Below are positions 15,440-24,338 of a stretch of 64,000 nt of DNA, piece by piece. A program made the position numbers and the translations under genes. The number at the start of each line of letters is the position of its first letter. Position 1 is the first letter of the stretch. This DNA is from Solirubrobacterales bacterium (GTDB taxonomy: Bacteria > Actinomycetota > Thermoleophilia > Solirubrobacterales > 70-9), in NCBI GenBank assembly GCA_017304845.1, contig JAFKLL010000024.1, positions 1-64,000 on the forward strand. Reading direction: 5' to 3'. The notes below the pieces were generated by a model. It did no database searches and had not been told where the DNA came from. It worked only from the letters and a program-made list of their open reading frames with translations.

Positions 15440-16894
15440 ATGCGGCTGGACCAAATCGCCCGGAATCTAGCCTCGTCCGAACTCGTCGGCGACCCGGGCA
15501 CCGAAATCGCGTCCCTGGCGTTCGACAACCGGAAAGTGACTCCGGGAGCGCTTTTCTTCTGCGTGCGCGGACTCGCCAGCGATGGCCACGAGTACGCGCC
15601 GGCCGCGGTCGAGGCGGGGGCGGTCGCTCTGGTCTGCGATCACCGGCTCGAGCTCGACGTGCCCCAGGTGGTCGTCGCCGACACCCGAGCCGCGATGGCG
15701 CCGTTCGCGGCCGCCTTCAACGACGAGCCGACCCGGGAGATGAAGGTGGCCGGGGTGACCGGCACCAACGGCAAGACCACGACCGCCTTCCTGCTCCGCG
15801 ACGTGCTCGAGTTCGCCGGGTTGCCGAGCGGCCTGATGGGGACCGTCAAGCAGGTGATCGGCGGGGTCGAGGAGGAAGTCGTGCGGACGACCCCGGAGGC
15901 GATCGATCTCCAGGCCGCCTTCCGCCGCATGGTCGATGCCGGCGACGAGGCCTGCGTGATGGAGGTCTCCTCCCACGCGATGGTCATGCACCGGGCTGAC
16001 GCGATCGATTTCGATCTCGCGATCTTCACCAACCTGACCCAGGATCACCTGGACTTCCACACGGACATGGAGGACTACTTCCAGGCCAAGCGGCTGCTGT
16101 TCGCGGCCGGTCCGGGCGCGTCGGTGGTCAACCTCGACGACGAGTACGGCCAGCGGCTGGCCGCCGAGTTCGACACCCTGACCTACTCCGCCACCGGCAA
16201 CGCGGCGGACTTCACCGCGGTCGACGTCGGCTTCGACGCCTCCGGGGCGAGCTTCACGGTCCAATCCGCCTACGGCGACCTTCCGGTCCGGACCGGGCTG
16301 CCCGGCTCCTTCAACGTCGCCAACGCCCTCGCGGCCCTGGCCGGGGCGATCTCGCTCGGGGTCGATCCCGACGAGGCGGTCGAGGGTCTGGCCGGCGCGG
16401 GGCGGGTCCCGGGCCGTTTCGAGCCCATCGACGAAGGCCAGGAGTTCGCGGTGCTGGTCGACTACGCCCACACGCCGGACTCGGTCGAGAACGTGCTGCG
16501 CGCCGCCCGCGACCTCACGCCCGGCCGTCTGATCTCGATCGTCGGCGCGGGCGGGGACCGTGACCGGGCCAAGCGGCCGCTGATGGGCCGGGCCGGGGCG
16601 GAGCTCTCCGATCTCGCGGTGATCACCTCCGACAACCCCCGATCCGAGGATCCCGCCGCGATCATCGAGGACGTGCTCGCCGGGATCGAGGACCGGGACG
16701 CCGTGCTGGTCGAACAGGACCGGGACGAGGCGATCAGGTTGGCGATCGAAGAGGCCGGGCCGGGCGACACCGTGGTGATCGCCGGCAAGGGCCACGAGCA
16801 GGGCCAGGAGTTCGAGAACGGGCGGAAGATCCCCTTCGACGACCGCGAGGTGGCACGCCGCCACCTGCGTGAGCGCTCCGGAAAGACGTCGTGA
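15440..16894 (+). CDS. murE: UDP-MurNAc-L-Ala-D-Glu:meso-diaminopimelate ligase MurE
   Basis: 484 aa from ATG 15440, chosen because TAGAAT ends exactly 7 nt upstream; ATG 15434 (two residues longer) is the alternative. Mur ligase layout: N-domain (about 1-100) with LAFDNRKVTPGALFFCVRG; central ATPase with VTGTNGKTTTAFLL (P-loop near 110) and EVSSHAM; C-domain with the DNPRSED motif (about 398), which selects meso-diaminopimelate over lysine. KGHEQGQEF lies near the end. It adds the third residue of the cytoplasmic stem peptide. A GTGA overlap joins it to murF. Confidence 0.96.
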   Translation: MRLDQIARNLASSELVGDPGTEIASLAFDNRKVTPGALFFCVRGLASDGHEYAPAAVEAGAVALVCDHRLELDVPQVVVADTRAAMAPFAAAFNDEPTREMKVAGVTGTNGKTTTAFLLRDVLEFAGLPSGLMGTVKQVIGGVEEEVVRTTPEAIDLQAAFRRMVDAGDEACVMEVSSHAMVMHRADAIDFDLAIFTNLTQDHLDFHTDMEDYFQAKRLLFAAGPGASVVNLDDEYGQRLAAEFDTLTYSATGNAADFTAVDVGFDASGASFTVQSAYGDLPVRTGLPGSFNVANALAALAGAISLGVDPDEAVEGLAGAGRVPGRFEPIDEGQEFAVLVDYAHTPDSVENVLRAARDLTPGRLISIVGAGGDRDRAKRPLMGRAGAELSDLAVITSDNPRSEDPAAIIEDVLAGIEDRDAVLVEQDRDEAIRLAIEEAGPGDTVVIAGKGHEQGQEFENGRKIPFDDREVARRHLRERSGKTS

Positions 16895-18234
16895 TCGAGC
16901 TACCCGTCGAGGCCATGGCCGCCGCCATGGGCGCGGAGATCGTCGCCCGTGGCACCGGGGGATTCCCCGAGCGCGGCGAGATCGATTCGCGGAGCGTCGA
17001 AGGCGGCGAGCTGTTCTTCGGCCTGACCGGCGGGCAGACCGACGGCGGGGCGCATGCCGCCTCCGCGATCGAATCGGGGGCCTGGGGAGTGGTGGTGACG
17101 CCGGAACGGGCCGCCGCGCTGGCCGACGCGGGGGCATTCGTCTTCGCCTCGTCGGATCCGCTGCTCTCGCTTCAGGCCCTGGCGCGGGCCTGGCGCCGGG
17201 AGTTGGACGCGACCGTGATCGGCATCACCGGCTCGGTCGGCAAGACCTCGGTCAAGGACATCACCCGGGCGATCCTGCCCGGGGCGGTCCACGCCTCCGC
17301 CGAGAACTTCAACACCGAGATCGGCCTGCCGCTGACCATCCTCGAGGCCCCGGCCGGGACCGAGACGCTGGTACTCGAGATGGCGATGCGGGGGGCCGGT
17401 CAGATCGCGGAGTTGGCCGCGATCGCGGAACCCGACATCGGCGTGATCACCAACGTCGGCCCGGTCCACGTCGAGCTGCTCGGCTCGATCGAGGCGGTGG
17501 CCGCGGCGAAGGCCGAGCTGATCGGCGGCCTCGGGGACGGGACCCTGCTGGCGCCGTTCGAGGCCGGTCCGCTCGAACCTCATCTCGAAGGGGTCGCCGG
17601 AGTGATCCGCTTCGGCGGGGAGGGCGAGGTGCGGGTCACCGAGGTCGAGACCGGGGACGGTTCCGCCAAGGTCCGGATCGAGACCCTCCAGGGAGGCCAG
17701 GATTTCGAGTTCCCCTTCGCCGAGCCCCACAACCTGGTCAACGCGACCGCCGCGGTGGGAGCTGGTGTAGCGGCCGGGTTCACCCCGTCAGAACTGTCTT
17801 CCAGAGCCGGAAACGTCGCTTTTTCTAAGTTCCGGAACGAACACATCGACCTGGGCGGGCGCGGTCTCATCATCAACGACTGTTACAACGCCAATCCAGT
17901 CTCGATGCGCGCCGCCCTCCAGTACCTCGACCAGATCGACCGCGAACGCAAGCTCGCGGTCCTCGGCCTGATGGCCGAGCTCGGGCCGGACGAACGCCGG
18001 TTCCACGAAGAGATCGGCCAGATCGCCCGCAACATGGGGATCGAGACGATCGGCGTCGGCGAGCTGGCCCGCGCCTACTCGCCCGACCATGAGGTTGCCG
18101 ATGCCGACGAGGCGGCGGAGCTGCTGGCGAGCCGACTCGGCCCCGACGTCGCGGTCCTGATCAAGGGCTCCCGCGCGGCCGGCCTGGAACGGGTCGCCGA
18201 GCTGATCACCGCCGGCGAGGGGAGCGCCGCCTGA
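16891..18234 (+). CDS. murF: UDP-MurNAc-tripeptide:D-Ala-D-Ala ligase MurF
   Basis: 447 aa from GTG 16891. N-domain with EIDSRSVEGGELFFGLTG, P-loop GITGSVGKTSVKD (near 112-124), the nucleotide/substrate segment AEAFNTEIGLPLT-like ENFNTEIGLPLTIL, VLEMAMRGAGQI and a C-domain with LIINDCYNANPVSMRAAL and ALLKGSRA-like VLIKGSRAAGLE. It completes the pentapeptide by adding D-Ala-D-Ala in the cytoplasm. No ddl gene is in this cluster, so the dipeptide ligase lies elsewhere. Overlaps murE (GTGA) and mraY (TGATG). Confidence 0.95.
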   Translation: MIELPVEAMAAAMGAEIVARGTGGFPERGEIDSRSVEGGELFFGLTGGQTDGGAHAASAIESGAWGVVVTPERAAALADAGAFVFASSDPLLSLQALARAWRRELDATVIGITGSVGKTSVKDITRAILPGAVHASAENFNTEIGLPLTILEAPAGTETLVLEMAMRGAGQIAELAAIAEPDIGVITNVGPVHVELLGSIEAVAAAKAELIGGLGDGTLLAPFEAGPLEPHLEGVAGVIRFGGEGEVRVTEVETGDGSAKVRIETLQGGQDFEFPFAEPHNLVNATAAVGAGVAAGFTPSELSSRAGNVAFSKFRNEHIDLGGRGLIINDCYNANPVSMRAALQYLDQIDRERKLAVLGLMAELGPDERRFHEEIGQIARNMGIETIGVGELARAYSPDHEVADADEAAELLASRLGPDVAVLIKGSRAAGLERVAELITAGEGSAA

Positions 18235-19208
18235 TGGGCGAGATCGTGATCGGCGCCATGGCCTCGATGCTGATCTGCCTGTTCCTCTCGCCGAGGTTCA
18301 TCGAGTTCCTGCGCGGCCGCGAGTTCGGCCAGCACATCCGTGAGGAAGGCCCCGCCGCCCACCAGACCAAGGCCGGCACCCCGACCATGGGCGGTCTGAT
18401 CATCTTCACCTCGATCATCGTGCCCTTCCTGGTCCTCTCCGACCGGGACGTGGCCTCGATCACCGTCTTCGGGGTCGCGCTCGGCTGCGCCGCCCTCGGC
18501 TTCGCCGACGACTTCATCAAGATCGTCAAGCGCCGCTCGCTGGGCCTGCCGGGGCGTTACAAGCTGCTGGGCCAGGTCGTGCTCGCCCTGATCCTCTGGT
18601 GGGTCGCCCGCCACGAAGTGGGGCTCGAGCCGGTGATCCACTTCCGGATCGCCGACCTGACCTGGGACATCGGGCCCGTCGCCTACTTCATCCTCGTCTT
18701 CCTGGTCCTCGCCGGCGCGACCAACGGGGTCAATCTCACCGACGGGCTGGATGGCCTGGCGGCGGGCTCCAGCGCGATCGTCCTGCTGGCCTACACGGCG
18801 ATCTGCTTCATCACGGTCGGCCAGCACGATCTCGCCCTGTTCGCGGTCTGCCTGGTCGGCGGCTGCATCGGCTTCCTCTGGTTCAACGCCTTCCCGGCCA
18901 CCATCTTCATGGGGGACACGGGCTCGCTCGGGTTGGGGGGCGCCATAGGCGCGTTGGCGGTGATGACCCAGACCGAGGTGCTGCTGATCGTGATCGGCGG
19001 CATCTTCGTGATCGAGGCGCTCTCCGTGCTGATCCAGGTCTTCAGCTTCAAGACCTTCGGCCGCCGGGTGCTGATGATGGCACCGCTCCACCATCACTTC
19101 GAGATGATGGCCTGGTCGGAGACGAAGATCATGCTCCGCTTCTGGATCATCGCCGCCGTCTGCAGCGGCATCGGCTTCGCGATCTACCAGCACTCGATAG
19201 GCCGCTAG
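18234..19208 (+). CDS. mraY: Phospho-MurNAc-pentapeptide translocase MraY
   Basis: 324 aa with about ten membrane helices. Family motifs: EGPAAHQTKAGTPTMGGLI (substrate loop), GFADDFIKIVKRRSLGL (catalytic Asp pair), NLTDGLDGLAAGSS, FPATIFMGDTGSLGLGG and the His-rich APLHHHFEM. It transfers phospho-MurNAc-pentapeptide to undecaprenyl phosphate to make lipid I. The gene is followed by a 101-nt gap with a long hairpin, the largest break in the murE-ftsQ run. Confidence 0.96.
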   Translation: MGEIVIGAMASMLICLFLSPRFIEFLRGREFGQHIREEGPAAHQTKAGTPTMGGLIIFTSIIVPFLVLSDRDVASITVFGVALGCAALGFADDFIKIVKRRSLGLPGRYKLLGQVVLALILWWVARHEVGLEPVIHFRIADLTWDIGPVAYFILVFLVLAGATNGVNLTDGLDGLAAGSSAIVLLAYTAICFITVGQHDLALFAVCLVGGCIGFLWFNAFPATIFMGDTGSLGLGGAIGALAVMTQTEVLLIVIGGIFVIEALSVLIQVFSFKTFGRRVLMMAPLHHHFEMMAWSETKIMLRFWIIAAVCSGIGFAIYQHSIGR

Positions 19209-19213
19209 CGACG

Positions 19214-19269
19214 GATCCGCGACGCGTTGCTGCATCCTGAGGGCAGCAATGCGTCACGGGGTGCGGATC
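19214..19269 (+). terminator. Long hairpin between mraY and murD
   Basis: Inner stem of 13 bp (19221-19233 with 19243-19255, one G-T pair) and outer stem GATCCGC/GCGGATC (19214-19220 with 19263-19269), with an asymmetric 7-nt bulge. No T-run follows, so it may be a processing or attenuation structure instead of a full terminator. Confidence 0.45.
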
Positions 19270-19309
19270 TCCGGGCAGGGATTCGGGTCTCGTTGGGGAA
19301 GACCTCCGA

Positions 19310-20677
19310 GTGGAGTATGTCCGCTCATCGAAGGTTCGCCCGTCGCTTCCTGCCGGGCCGTTCCTCGTGGTCGGGCTGGCGCGTTCCGGCGTCGCCGCCG
19401 CTCGGGCTCTGAAAGCCAACGGCCAAGTCGTTTTCGGCGTCGACTCCGGTGAGCCCGGGGGGACCGCCGTGCTGCGTGAGTCCGGCATCGACTTCGAGAC
19501 CTCGACCAGTGGGGTGGATCGCCTCGACGGCGTCGCCACCGTGGTCAAGAGCCCCGGCGTGCCCGCCACCGCCGAGGTGATCCGGGCCGCCGAGGAACGC
19601 GGCATCGACGTGATCGGCGAGCTCGAGCTGGGATGGCGGCTGACGCCGGCCCCGGTGGTCGCGGTGACCGGCACCAACGGCAAGACGACCACCACCGAGC
19701 TCACCACCCACCTGATCCGCTCGGCCGGACGGCCCGCCTCCGCCGCCGGCAACGTCGGCCATCCGCTCTGCGAGGTCGCGATGGAGCATGCCGCCGGCGA
19801 GGACGTCGGGACCGTGGTCTGCGAGTGCTCCAGCTTCCAGCTCGAGGACTCGGAGCTCTTCTCGCCCGAGGTCGCGGCCTTCCTGAACCTGCGTCCGGAC
19901 CATCTCGACCGGCATGGCGACATGGACCGCTACCGCGAAGCGAAGCTGCGGATCTTCGCCAACCAGACCGACGGCGACGTCGCCGTGCTCAACGCGGACG
20001 AGCCCGCCCTGGCCGGCGTCAAGACCGACGCGGCCGAGATCCGGTTCACGGTCGCCGGGGCGTCCGACGCGGAGATCACGCTTGAGGGCGAACGGATCAT
20101 GGTCGACGGTGAACCACTGATCGAGACGCGAGAGATGAAGATCCTCGGCCGGCACAACGTCGCCAACGCGATGGCCGGGGCCGCTGCGGCGCTCGCGCTC
20201 GGGATCGAGCCGGCCGCGGTCGCCGAAGGGCTTCGCAGCTTCCCGCCCGTCGCCCACCGCTACGAGCCCGTGGCCGAGATCGAGGGCGTGCTCTTCATCA
20301 ACGACTCGAAGGCGACCAATGTCGACGCCACCCTCGCCGCGCTCGGCTCCTCGGACCGGCGCCTGCACCTGATCCTGGGCGGCAGCTCCAAGGGCGAGTC
20401 CTTCGATGCTCTGGTCCCGGCCGTGGCCGGCGCCTGTCGGGGCATCTACCTGATCGGCGAGACCGCCGACGAGATCGGGGAGGCGCTCGAACCGGCCGGC
20501 GTCGAGATCGTCCGCTACTGCGAGGACCTCGAAGCGGCGGTCAGCGAGGCCGCCGGCGCCGCGATCCCCGGCGAGGCGGTGCTGCTCTCGCCGGCCTGCG
20601 CCAGCTTCGACCAGTTCGCCGACTACGAGGAGCGTGGCGACGCCTTCCGCGGCTACGTGGAGGAGCTCGATGTCTGA
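19310..20677 (+). CDS. murD: UDP-MurNAc-L-alanine:D-glutamate ligase MurD
   Basis: 455 aa from GTG 19310, with GGGGAAG about 8 nt upstream. N-domain Rossmann motif FLVVGLARSGVAAARAL, P-loop VTGTNGKTTTTELTTHL (about 118-134), CECSSFQLED, LRPDHLDRHGD and C-domain VLFINDSKATNVDATLAAL, LILGGSSKGESFD and LLSPACASFDQF. It adds D-Glu to UDP-MurNAc-L-Ala. It overlaps ftsW by 8 nt. Confidence 0.95.
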   Translation: MEYVRSSKVRPSLPAGPFLVVGLARSGVAAARALKANGQVVFGVDSGEPGGTAVLRESGIDFETSTSGVDRLDGVATVVKSPGVPATAEVIRAAEERGIDVIGELELGWRLTPAPVVAVTGTNGKTTTTELTTHLIRSAGRPASAAGNVGHPLCEVAMEHAAGEDVGTVVCECSSFQLEDSELFSPEVAAFLNLRPDHLDRHGDMDRYREAKLRIFANQTDGDVAVLNADEPALAGVKTDAAEIRFTVAGASDAEITLEGERIMVDGEPLIETREMKILGRHNVANAMAGAAAALALGIEPAAVAEGLRSFPPVAHRYEPVAEIEGVLFINDSKATNVDATLAALGSSDRRLHLILGGSSKGESFDALVPAVAGACRGIYLIGETADEIGEALEPAGVEIVRYCEDLEAAVSEAAGAAIPGEAVLLSPACASFDQFADYEERGDAFRGYVEELDV

Positions 20678-22028
20678 CCGGCGCGGCAGCAAGGCCCCGG
20701 CCAAGGCCAAGGGCGGCAGCGCCCTGCGGCCGGCCAAGGTCAAGACCCGCCGTTTCTCCACCGAATACAGCCTGCTGCTGACCGCGACCATGATCCTGCT
20801 CGCCTTCGGCGTGGTAATGGTCTTCTCGGCCAGCTCGACCAGCCGGATCCTCAGCGACGGCAGCCTGGCCGACAGCACCTTCTACCTGAAGAAGACCCTG
20901 ATCGCGGTCAGCATCGGGCTGATCTGCATGTGGTTCGTGATGCGCGGCAGCCTGGCCCGTTTCCGCGAACTGACCCCGAAGTTCATGATCGGCACCCTGA
21001 TCGCGCTGGTCGCGGTGCTCTTCCTCGGCGCCGCGATCAACGGGACCCGGGGCTGGTTCATCTTCGGTCCGATCCAGATCCAGCCGGCCGAGTTCGTCAA
21101 GCTCGGCCTGGTGCTCTACGGGGCGAACCTGCTCGCCGACCGGCCGGACCGGCTCCACTCGGTCCGGGAGATGGGGCCGTATCTCGGCATGACCGCCGTC
21201 GCCTGCTGCCTGGTCCTGGCCCAGCCCGACATGGGGTCGGCGATGATCGCGATATTCGCGGTCGGGATCACCCTCGTCGCGGCCGGCGCGCGGCCCCGCG
21301 ATCTCGGCCTGCTGGCCGGCGGCGTCGGCGGGCTCGCCTTCATGTTCGCCCTGGCGGCCCCGTACCGCCGCGACCGGCTGCTCACCTTCCTCAACCCGGA
21401 CGGCGACGTGACCGGGACCGGGTTCCAGATCATCCAGGCCAAGATCGCGATCGGCTCCGGCGGCTTCGACGGGGTCGGGATCGGCAACGGCGTCCAGAAG
21501 GCCTTCTACCTGCCGGAGGCCCACACCGACATGATCTCGGCGGTGATCGGCGAGGAGTTCGGCTTCCTCGGCATGGTCGCGCTGATCCTGGTGTACGGGC
21601 TGCTCGGCTACGCCGGGTTCCAGATCGCCCGCAAGGCCGAGGACAACTACGGCCGGATCCTGGCCGGCGGCCTGACCGGCCTGATCCTGATCCAGGCATG
21701 CATCAACCTCTACGCCGTGATGGGCATGGCGCCGCTGACCGGCGTGCCGCTGCCGCTCGTCTCCTACGGCAACAACAGCCTGATCGTCAGCCTGATCGCG
21801 ATCGGGCTGATCCTCAACGTGGGGCGGGGCGGGAAGGCCGCGACGCTGCGGAAGCCGGTCACCGGCAGAGGCCCGGGACGGCCTGCAAAACTGCGCCTGA
21901 TCCATGGTGAGCAACAGAACAGAAGACCAGCGAAAAGGACAGCCGGTGCCCAGAGTCGTCATAGCGGCGGGCGGTACGGCGGGGCACGTGGTTCCGGCCC
22001 TGGCCATAGCCGACGAGCTTCGAGATAG
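20670..22028 (+). CDS. ftsW: Septal peptidoglycan glycosyltransferase FtsW (SEDS)
   Basis: 452 aa from ATG 20670. A basic N-terminal tail (about 35 aa) is followed by about ten membrane helices with SEDS motifs: VMVFSASS, GTRGWFIFGPIQIQPAEFVKL (split here as two runs), AQPDMGSAM, LPEAHTDMISAVIGEEFGFLG and PLTGVPLPLVSYGNNSLI. The core ends near 21840; a basic, Arg/Gly-rich tail of about 60 residues continues through the murG start, an 83-nt out-of-frame overlap. FtsW polymerises lipid II at the septum with FtsI. Confidence 0.94.
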   Translation: MSDRRGSKAPAKAKGGSALRPAKVKTRRFSTEYSLLLTATMILLAFGVVMVFSASSTSRILSDGSLADSTFYLKKTLIAVSIGLICMWFVMRGSLARFRELTPKFMIGTLIALVAVLFLGAAINGTRGWFIFGPIQIQPAEFVKLGLVLYGANLLADRPDRLHSVREMGPYLGMTAVACCLVLAQPDMGSAMIAIFAVGITLVAAGARPRDLGLLAGGVGGLAFMFALAAPYRRDRLLTFLNPDGDVTGTGFQIIQAKIAIGSGGFDGVGIGNGVQKAFYLPEAHTDMISAVIGEEFGFLGMVALILVYGLLGYAGFQIARKAEDNYGRILAGGLTGLILIQACINLYAVMGMAPLTGVPLPLVSYGNNSLIVSLIAIGLILNVGRGGKAATLRKPVTGRGPGRPAKLRLIHGEQQNRRPAKRTAGAQSRHSGGRYGGARGSGPGHSRRASR

Positions 22029-23034
22029 AGGGGCGGAGGTGTCCTTCCTCGGTGCCCGCGGCCGCCTCGAGGCGGAGCTGGTACCGAAGGCCGGCTACGA
22101 GGTCGATCTGCTCGACCTATCGGGCATCGATCGCAAGAACCCGATCAAGGCTGCCCGGGCGGCGCTGCAGGCGGCTGCCGCGATCCCTCGTGCCCGCCGG
22201 CTGATCCGCTCGCGCGGCGCCGACGCGGTGCTCGGCGGGGGCGGGTTCGTCGCCGGCCCCGCCGGTGTCGCCGCCCGTCGCCTCAAGCTTCCCCTGGTCC
22301 TGACCGAAGCGGACCGTCATCTCGGCCTCGCCAACCGCCTGCTCGCCCGTCGGGCCGACCGGGTCTGCCTCGCCTTCGAGATCGAGGGGATGGACCGGCC
22401 GAACGTGAAGGTGACCGGGCGTCCCGTCGGCCGTGCCGTGCTGAACGCCGATCGGGACCGGGCCCGCGCCCGGTTCGGGATCGCGCCGGAGGCCCGCTGC
22501 CTGCTGGTCATGGGTGGCAGCCAGGGCGCCAGGACGATCAACCTGGCCGCGGTCGAGGCGCTGGCCGAACGTCCCGGTCGGAGCTTCGACGTGGTCCACG
22601 TCTCCGGCTCCCGCGACTACGCCCAGCTCCGGGAGCGGCTCGACGCGGCGCCCCATCGCGACGGCTACACCCTGCTCGAGTACGAGCCCGACATGGGCGA
22701 CGGCATCGCCGCCAGCGACCTCGCCCTGGCCAGGTCCGGCGGCTCGGTCTTCGAGCTGACCGCCCTGGGCCGCCCCGCCGTGCTCGTTCCCTACCCGTAC
22801 GCGACCGCCGACCATCAGACCGCCAACGCGGAGTGGATGGCCGGGGCCGGGGCTGCCACCGTGGTGCCGGATTCCGAGCTGGACGCCGACCGCCTGCTGG
22901 TCGAGGTAGACGGCATCCTCGGCGACCCGGAGCGGTTGGAGACGATGTCTGAGGCATCTCTGGGCCTGGCCCGGCCGGAGGCCGCGGCCGACGTGGCCGG
23001 CGAGGTCATGAGCCTGATCGGGGGCCGCCCATGA
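21946..23034 (+). CDS. murG: UDP-GlcNAc:lipid I N-acetylglucosaminyltransferase MurG
   Basis: 362 aa from GTG 21946, chosen because AAAAGGA lies 6 nt upstream and the protein then begins directly with the fold (PRVVIAAGGTAGHVVPALA, glycine-rich loop 1). ATG 21904 would add 14 residues without a good ribosome site. Further motifs: VLGGGGFVAGPAGVAARR, LVMGGSQGARTIN, and the UDP-GlcNAc-binding AASDLALARSGGSVFELTAL (split). It makes lipid II at the inner membrane face. It starts inside the end of ftsW and overlaps murC by ATGA. Confidence 0.95.
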   Translation: MPRVVIAAGGTAGHVVPALAIADELRDRGAEVSFLGARGRLEAELVPKAGYEVDLLDLSGIDRKNPIKAARAALQAAAAIPRARRLIRSRGADAVLGGGGFVAGPAGVAARRLKLPLVLTEADRHLGLANRLLARRADRVCLAFEIEGMDRPNVKVTGRPVGRAVLNADRDRARARFGIAPEARCLLVMGGSQGARTINLAAVEALAERPGRSFDVVHVSGSRDYAQLRERLDAAPHRDGYTLLEYEPDMGDGIAASDLALARSGGSVFELTALGRPAVLVPYPYATADHQTANAEWMAGAGAATVVPDSELDADRLLVEVDGILGDPERLETMSEASLGLARPEAAADVAGEVMSLIGGRP

Positions 23035-24338
23035 GCTGGCAGGACCGCCGCATCCACCTGATCGGCGTCGGCGGCGCCGGCATGTCCGGGCTCGCCTGGG
23101 CGGCCAACTCGCTCGGCGCCTCGGTGTCGGGCAGCGACCGGGCCGAATCCTCGTATCTGACCCGCCTGCGCGGGGCCGGGGTCGAGGTGGCGGTCGGCCA
23201 CGATCCCGCCAACCTGCCGGACGGAGCCGAGGTGGTGGTCTCGACCGCGATCGCCGACGACAACCCGGAACTGGCCGCGGCGCGCGAGCGGGGCCTGACG
23301 GTCAAGCACCGATCCGAGCTGCTGGCCGAGCTCTGCTCCGCCCGGCGGCAGATCGCGGTCGCCGGCACCCACGGCAAGACGACCACGACCGGGATGCTGA
23401 CCCATGCTCTGCGCGAGCTGGGCCAGAAGCCGTCGTTCTTCGTCGGCGGCCAGATCCCCGGCGCGGGGCCGGACGGCGAGCCGGCCAACAGCGGCTGGGA
23501 CGAGGGCGAGTGGGTGGTCGTAGAGGCCGACGAGTCGGACGGCAGCTTCCTCACCCTCGACCCCGAGGTCGCGGTGATCACCAACATCGAGATGGACCAC
23601 CACGCCCGCTGGGCCAACCTGGCCGAGCTGCGGGGAGCCTTCGCCGACTTCGCGGCCAAGGCCCGGGCCGCCGTGTTGCCGATCGGCGACACGGCTATGG
23701 CGGAGGTGCTCGCCGGCCGGGGCGCCGAGACAACTCCCTTCGACCTCGATCGGCCCGGGCCGGCCGAACTGGGCCTGGCCGTGCCCGGCGCCCACAACCG
23801 CCTGAACGCAAGGGCCGCGATCGGGGCCCTGACCGCGGCCGGGTTCGATCCGGACGAGGTGACCGAGGCGCTGCGCGGCTTCACCGGCGTCAAGCGCCGG
23901 CAGGAGCTCAAGGGCGAGTGCGAGGGCGCCCGGGTCTTCGACGACTACGCGCATCACCCGACCGAGGTGAGGGCGGCGCTGACCGCGATCCGGGAGGTGG
24001 CCCCGAATCGTCTGATCGCCGCCTTCCAGCCGCATCTGTACTCCCGCACCAAGATCTTCAGCCAGCAGTTCGGCGCCGCCCTGGCGCTGGCCGACGAGAT
24101 CGTCGTACTCGACGTGTACCCGGCCCGCGAGGAGCCGGTCGGCCCGCTCGAGGGAGTCAGCGGCCTCGACGTGCTCCGGGCCGCGGCCGACCGGGCCGGC
24201 GGCCGGGCCTGTTACTGGGCTCCCGACCTCGACTCGGCCGAACGGGTGCTGCGGGGCCGGGCCGGCGAGGACGCGGTGATCGTCACGATCGGGGCCGGCG
24301 ACGTCACCCGCCTCTCCGACAGGTTGGTGGGATCGTGA
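23031..24338 (+). CDS. murC: UDP-N-acetylmuramate:L-alanine ligase MurC
   Basis: 435 aa. Rossmann N-domain IHLIGVGGAGMSGLAWAANS, P-loop VAGTHGKTTTTGMLTHAL (about 110-127), VEADESDGSF, ITNIEMDHH and the C-domain FDDYAHHPTEV with FQPHLYSRT. It adds the first amino acid, L-Ala, to UDP-MurNAc. MurB and MurA are not encoded nearby, so the UDP-MurNAc supply genes are elsewhere. It overlaps both neighbours. Confidence 0.95.
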   Translation: MSWQDRRIHLIGVGGAGMSGLAWAANSLGASVSGSDRAESSYLTRLRGAGVEVAVGHDPANLPDGAEVVVSTAIADDNPELAAARERGLTVKHRSELLAELCSARRQIAVAGTHGKTTTTGMLTHALRELGQKPSFFVGGQIPGAGPDGEPANSGWDEGEWVVVEADESDGSFLTLDPEVAVITNIEMDHHARWANLAELRGAFADFAAKARAAVLPIGDTAMAEVLAGRGAETTPFDLDRPGPAELGLAVPGAHNRLNARAAIGALTAAGFDPDEVTEALRGFTGVKRRQELKGECEGARVFDDYAHHPTEVRAALTAIREVAPNRLIAAFQPHLYSRTKIFSQQFGAALALADEIVVLDVYPAREEPVGPLEGVSGLDVLRAAADRAGGRACYWAPDLDSAERVLRGRAGEDAVIVTIGAGDVTRLSDRLVGS

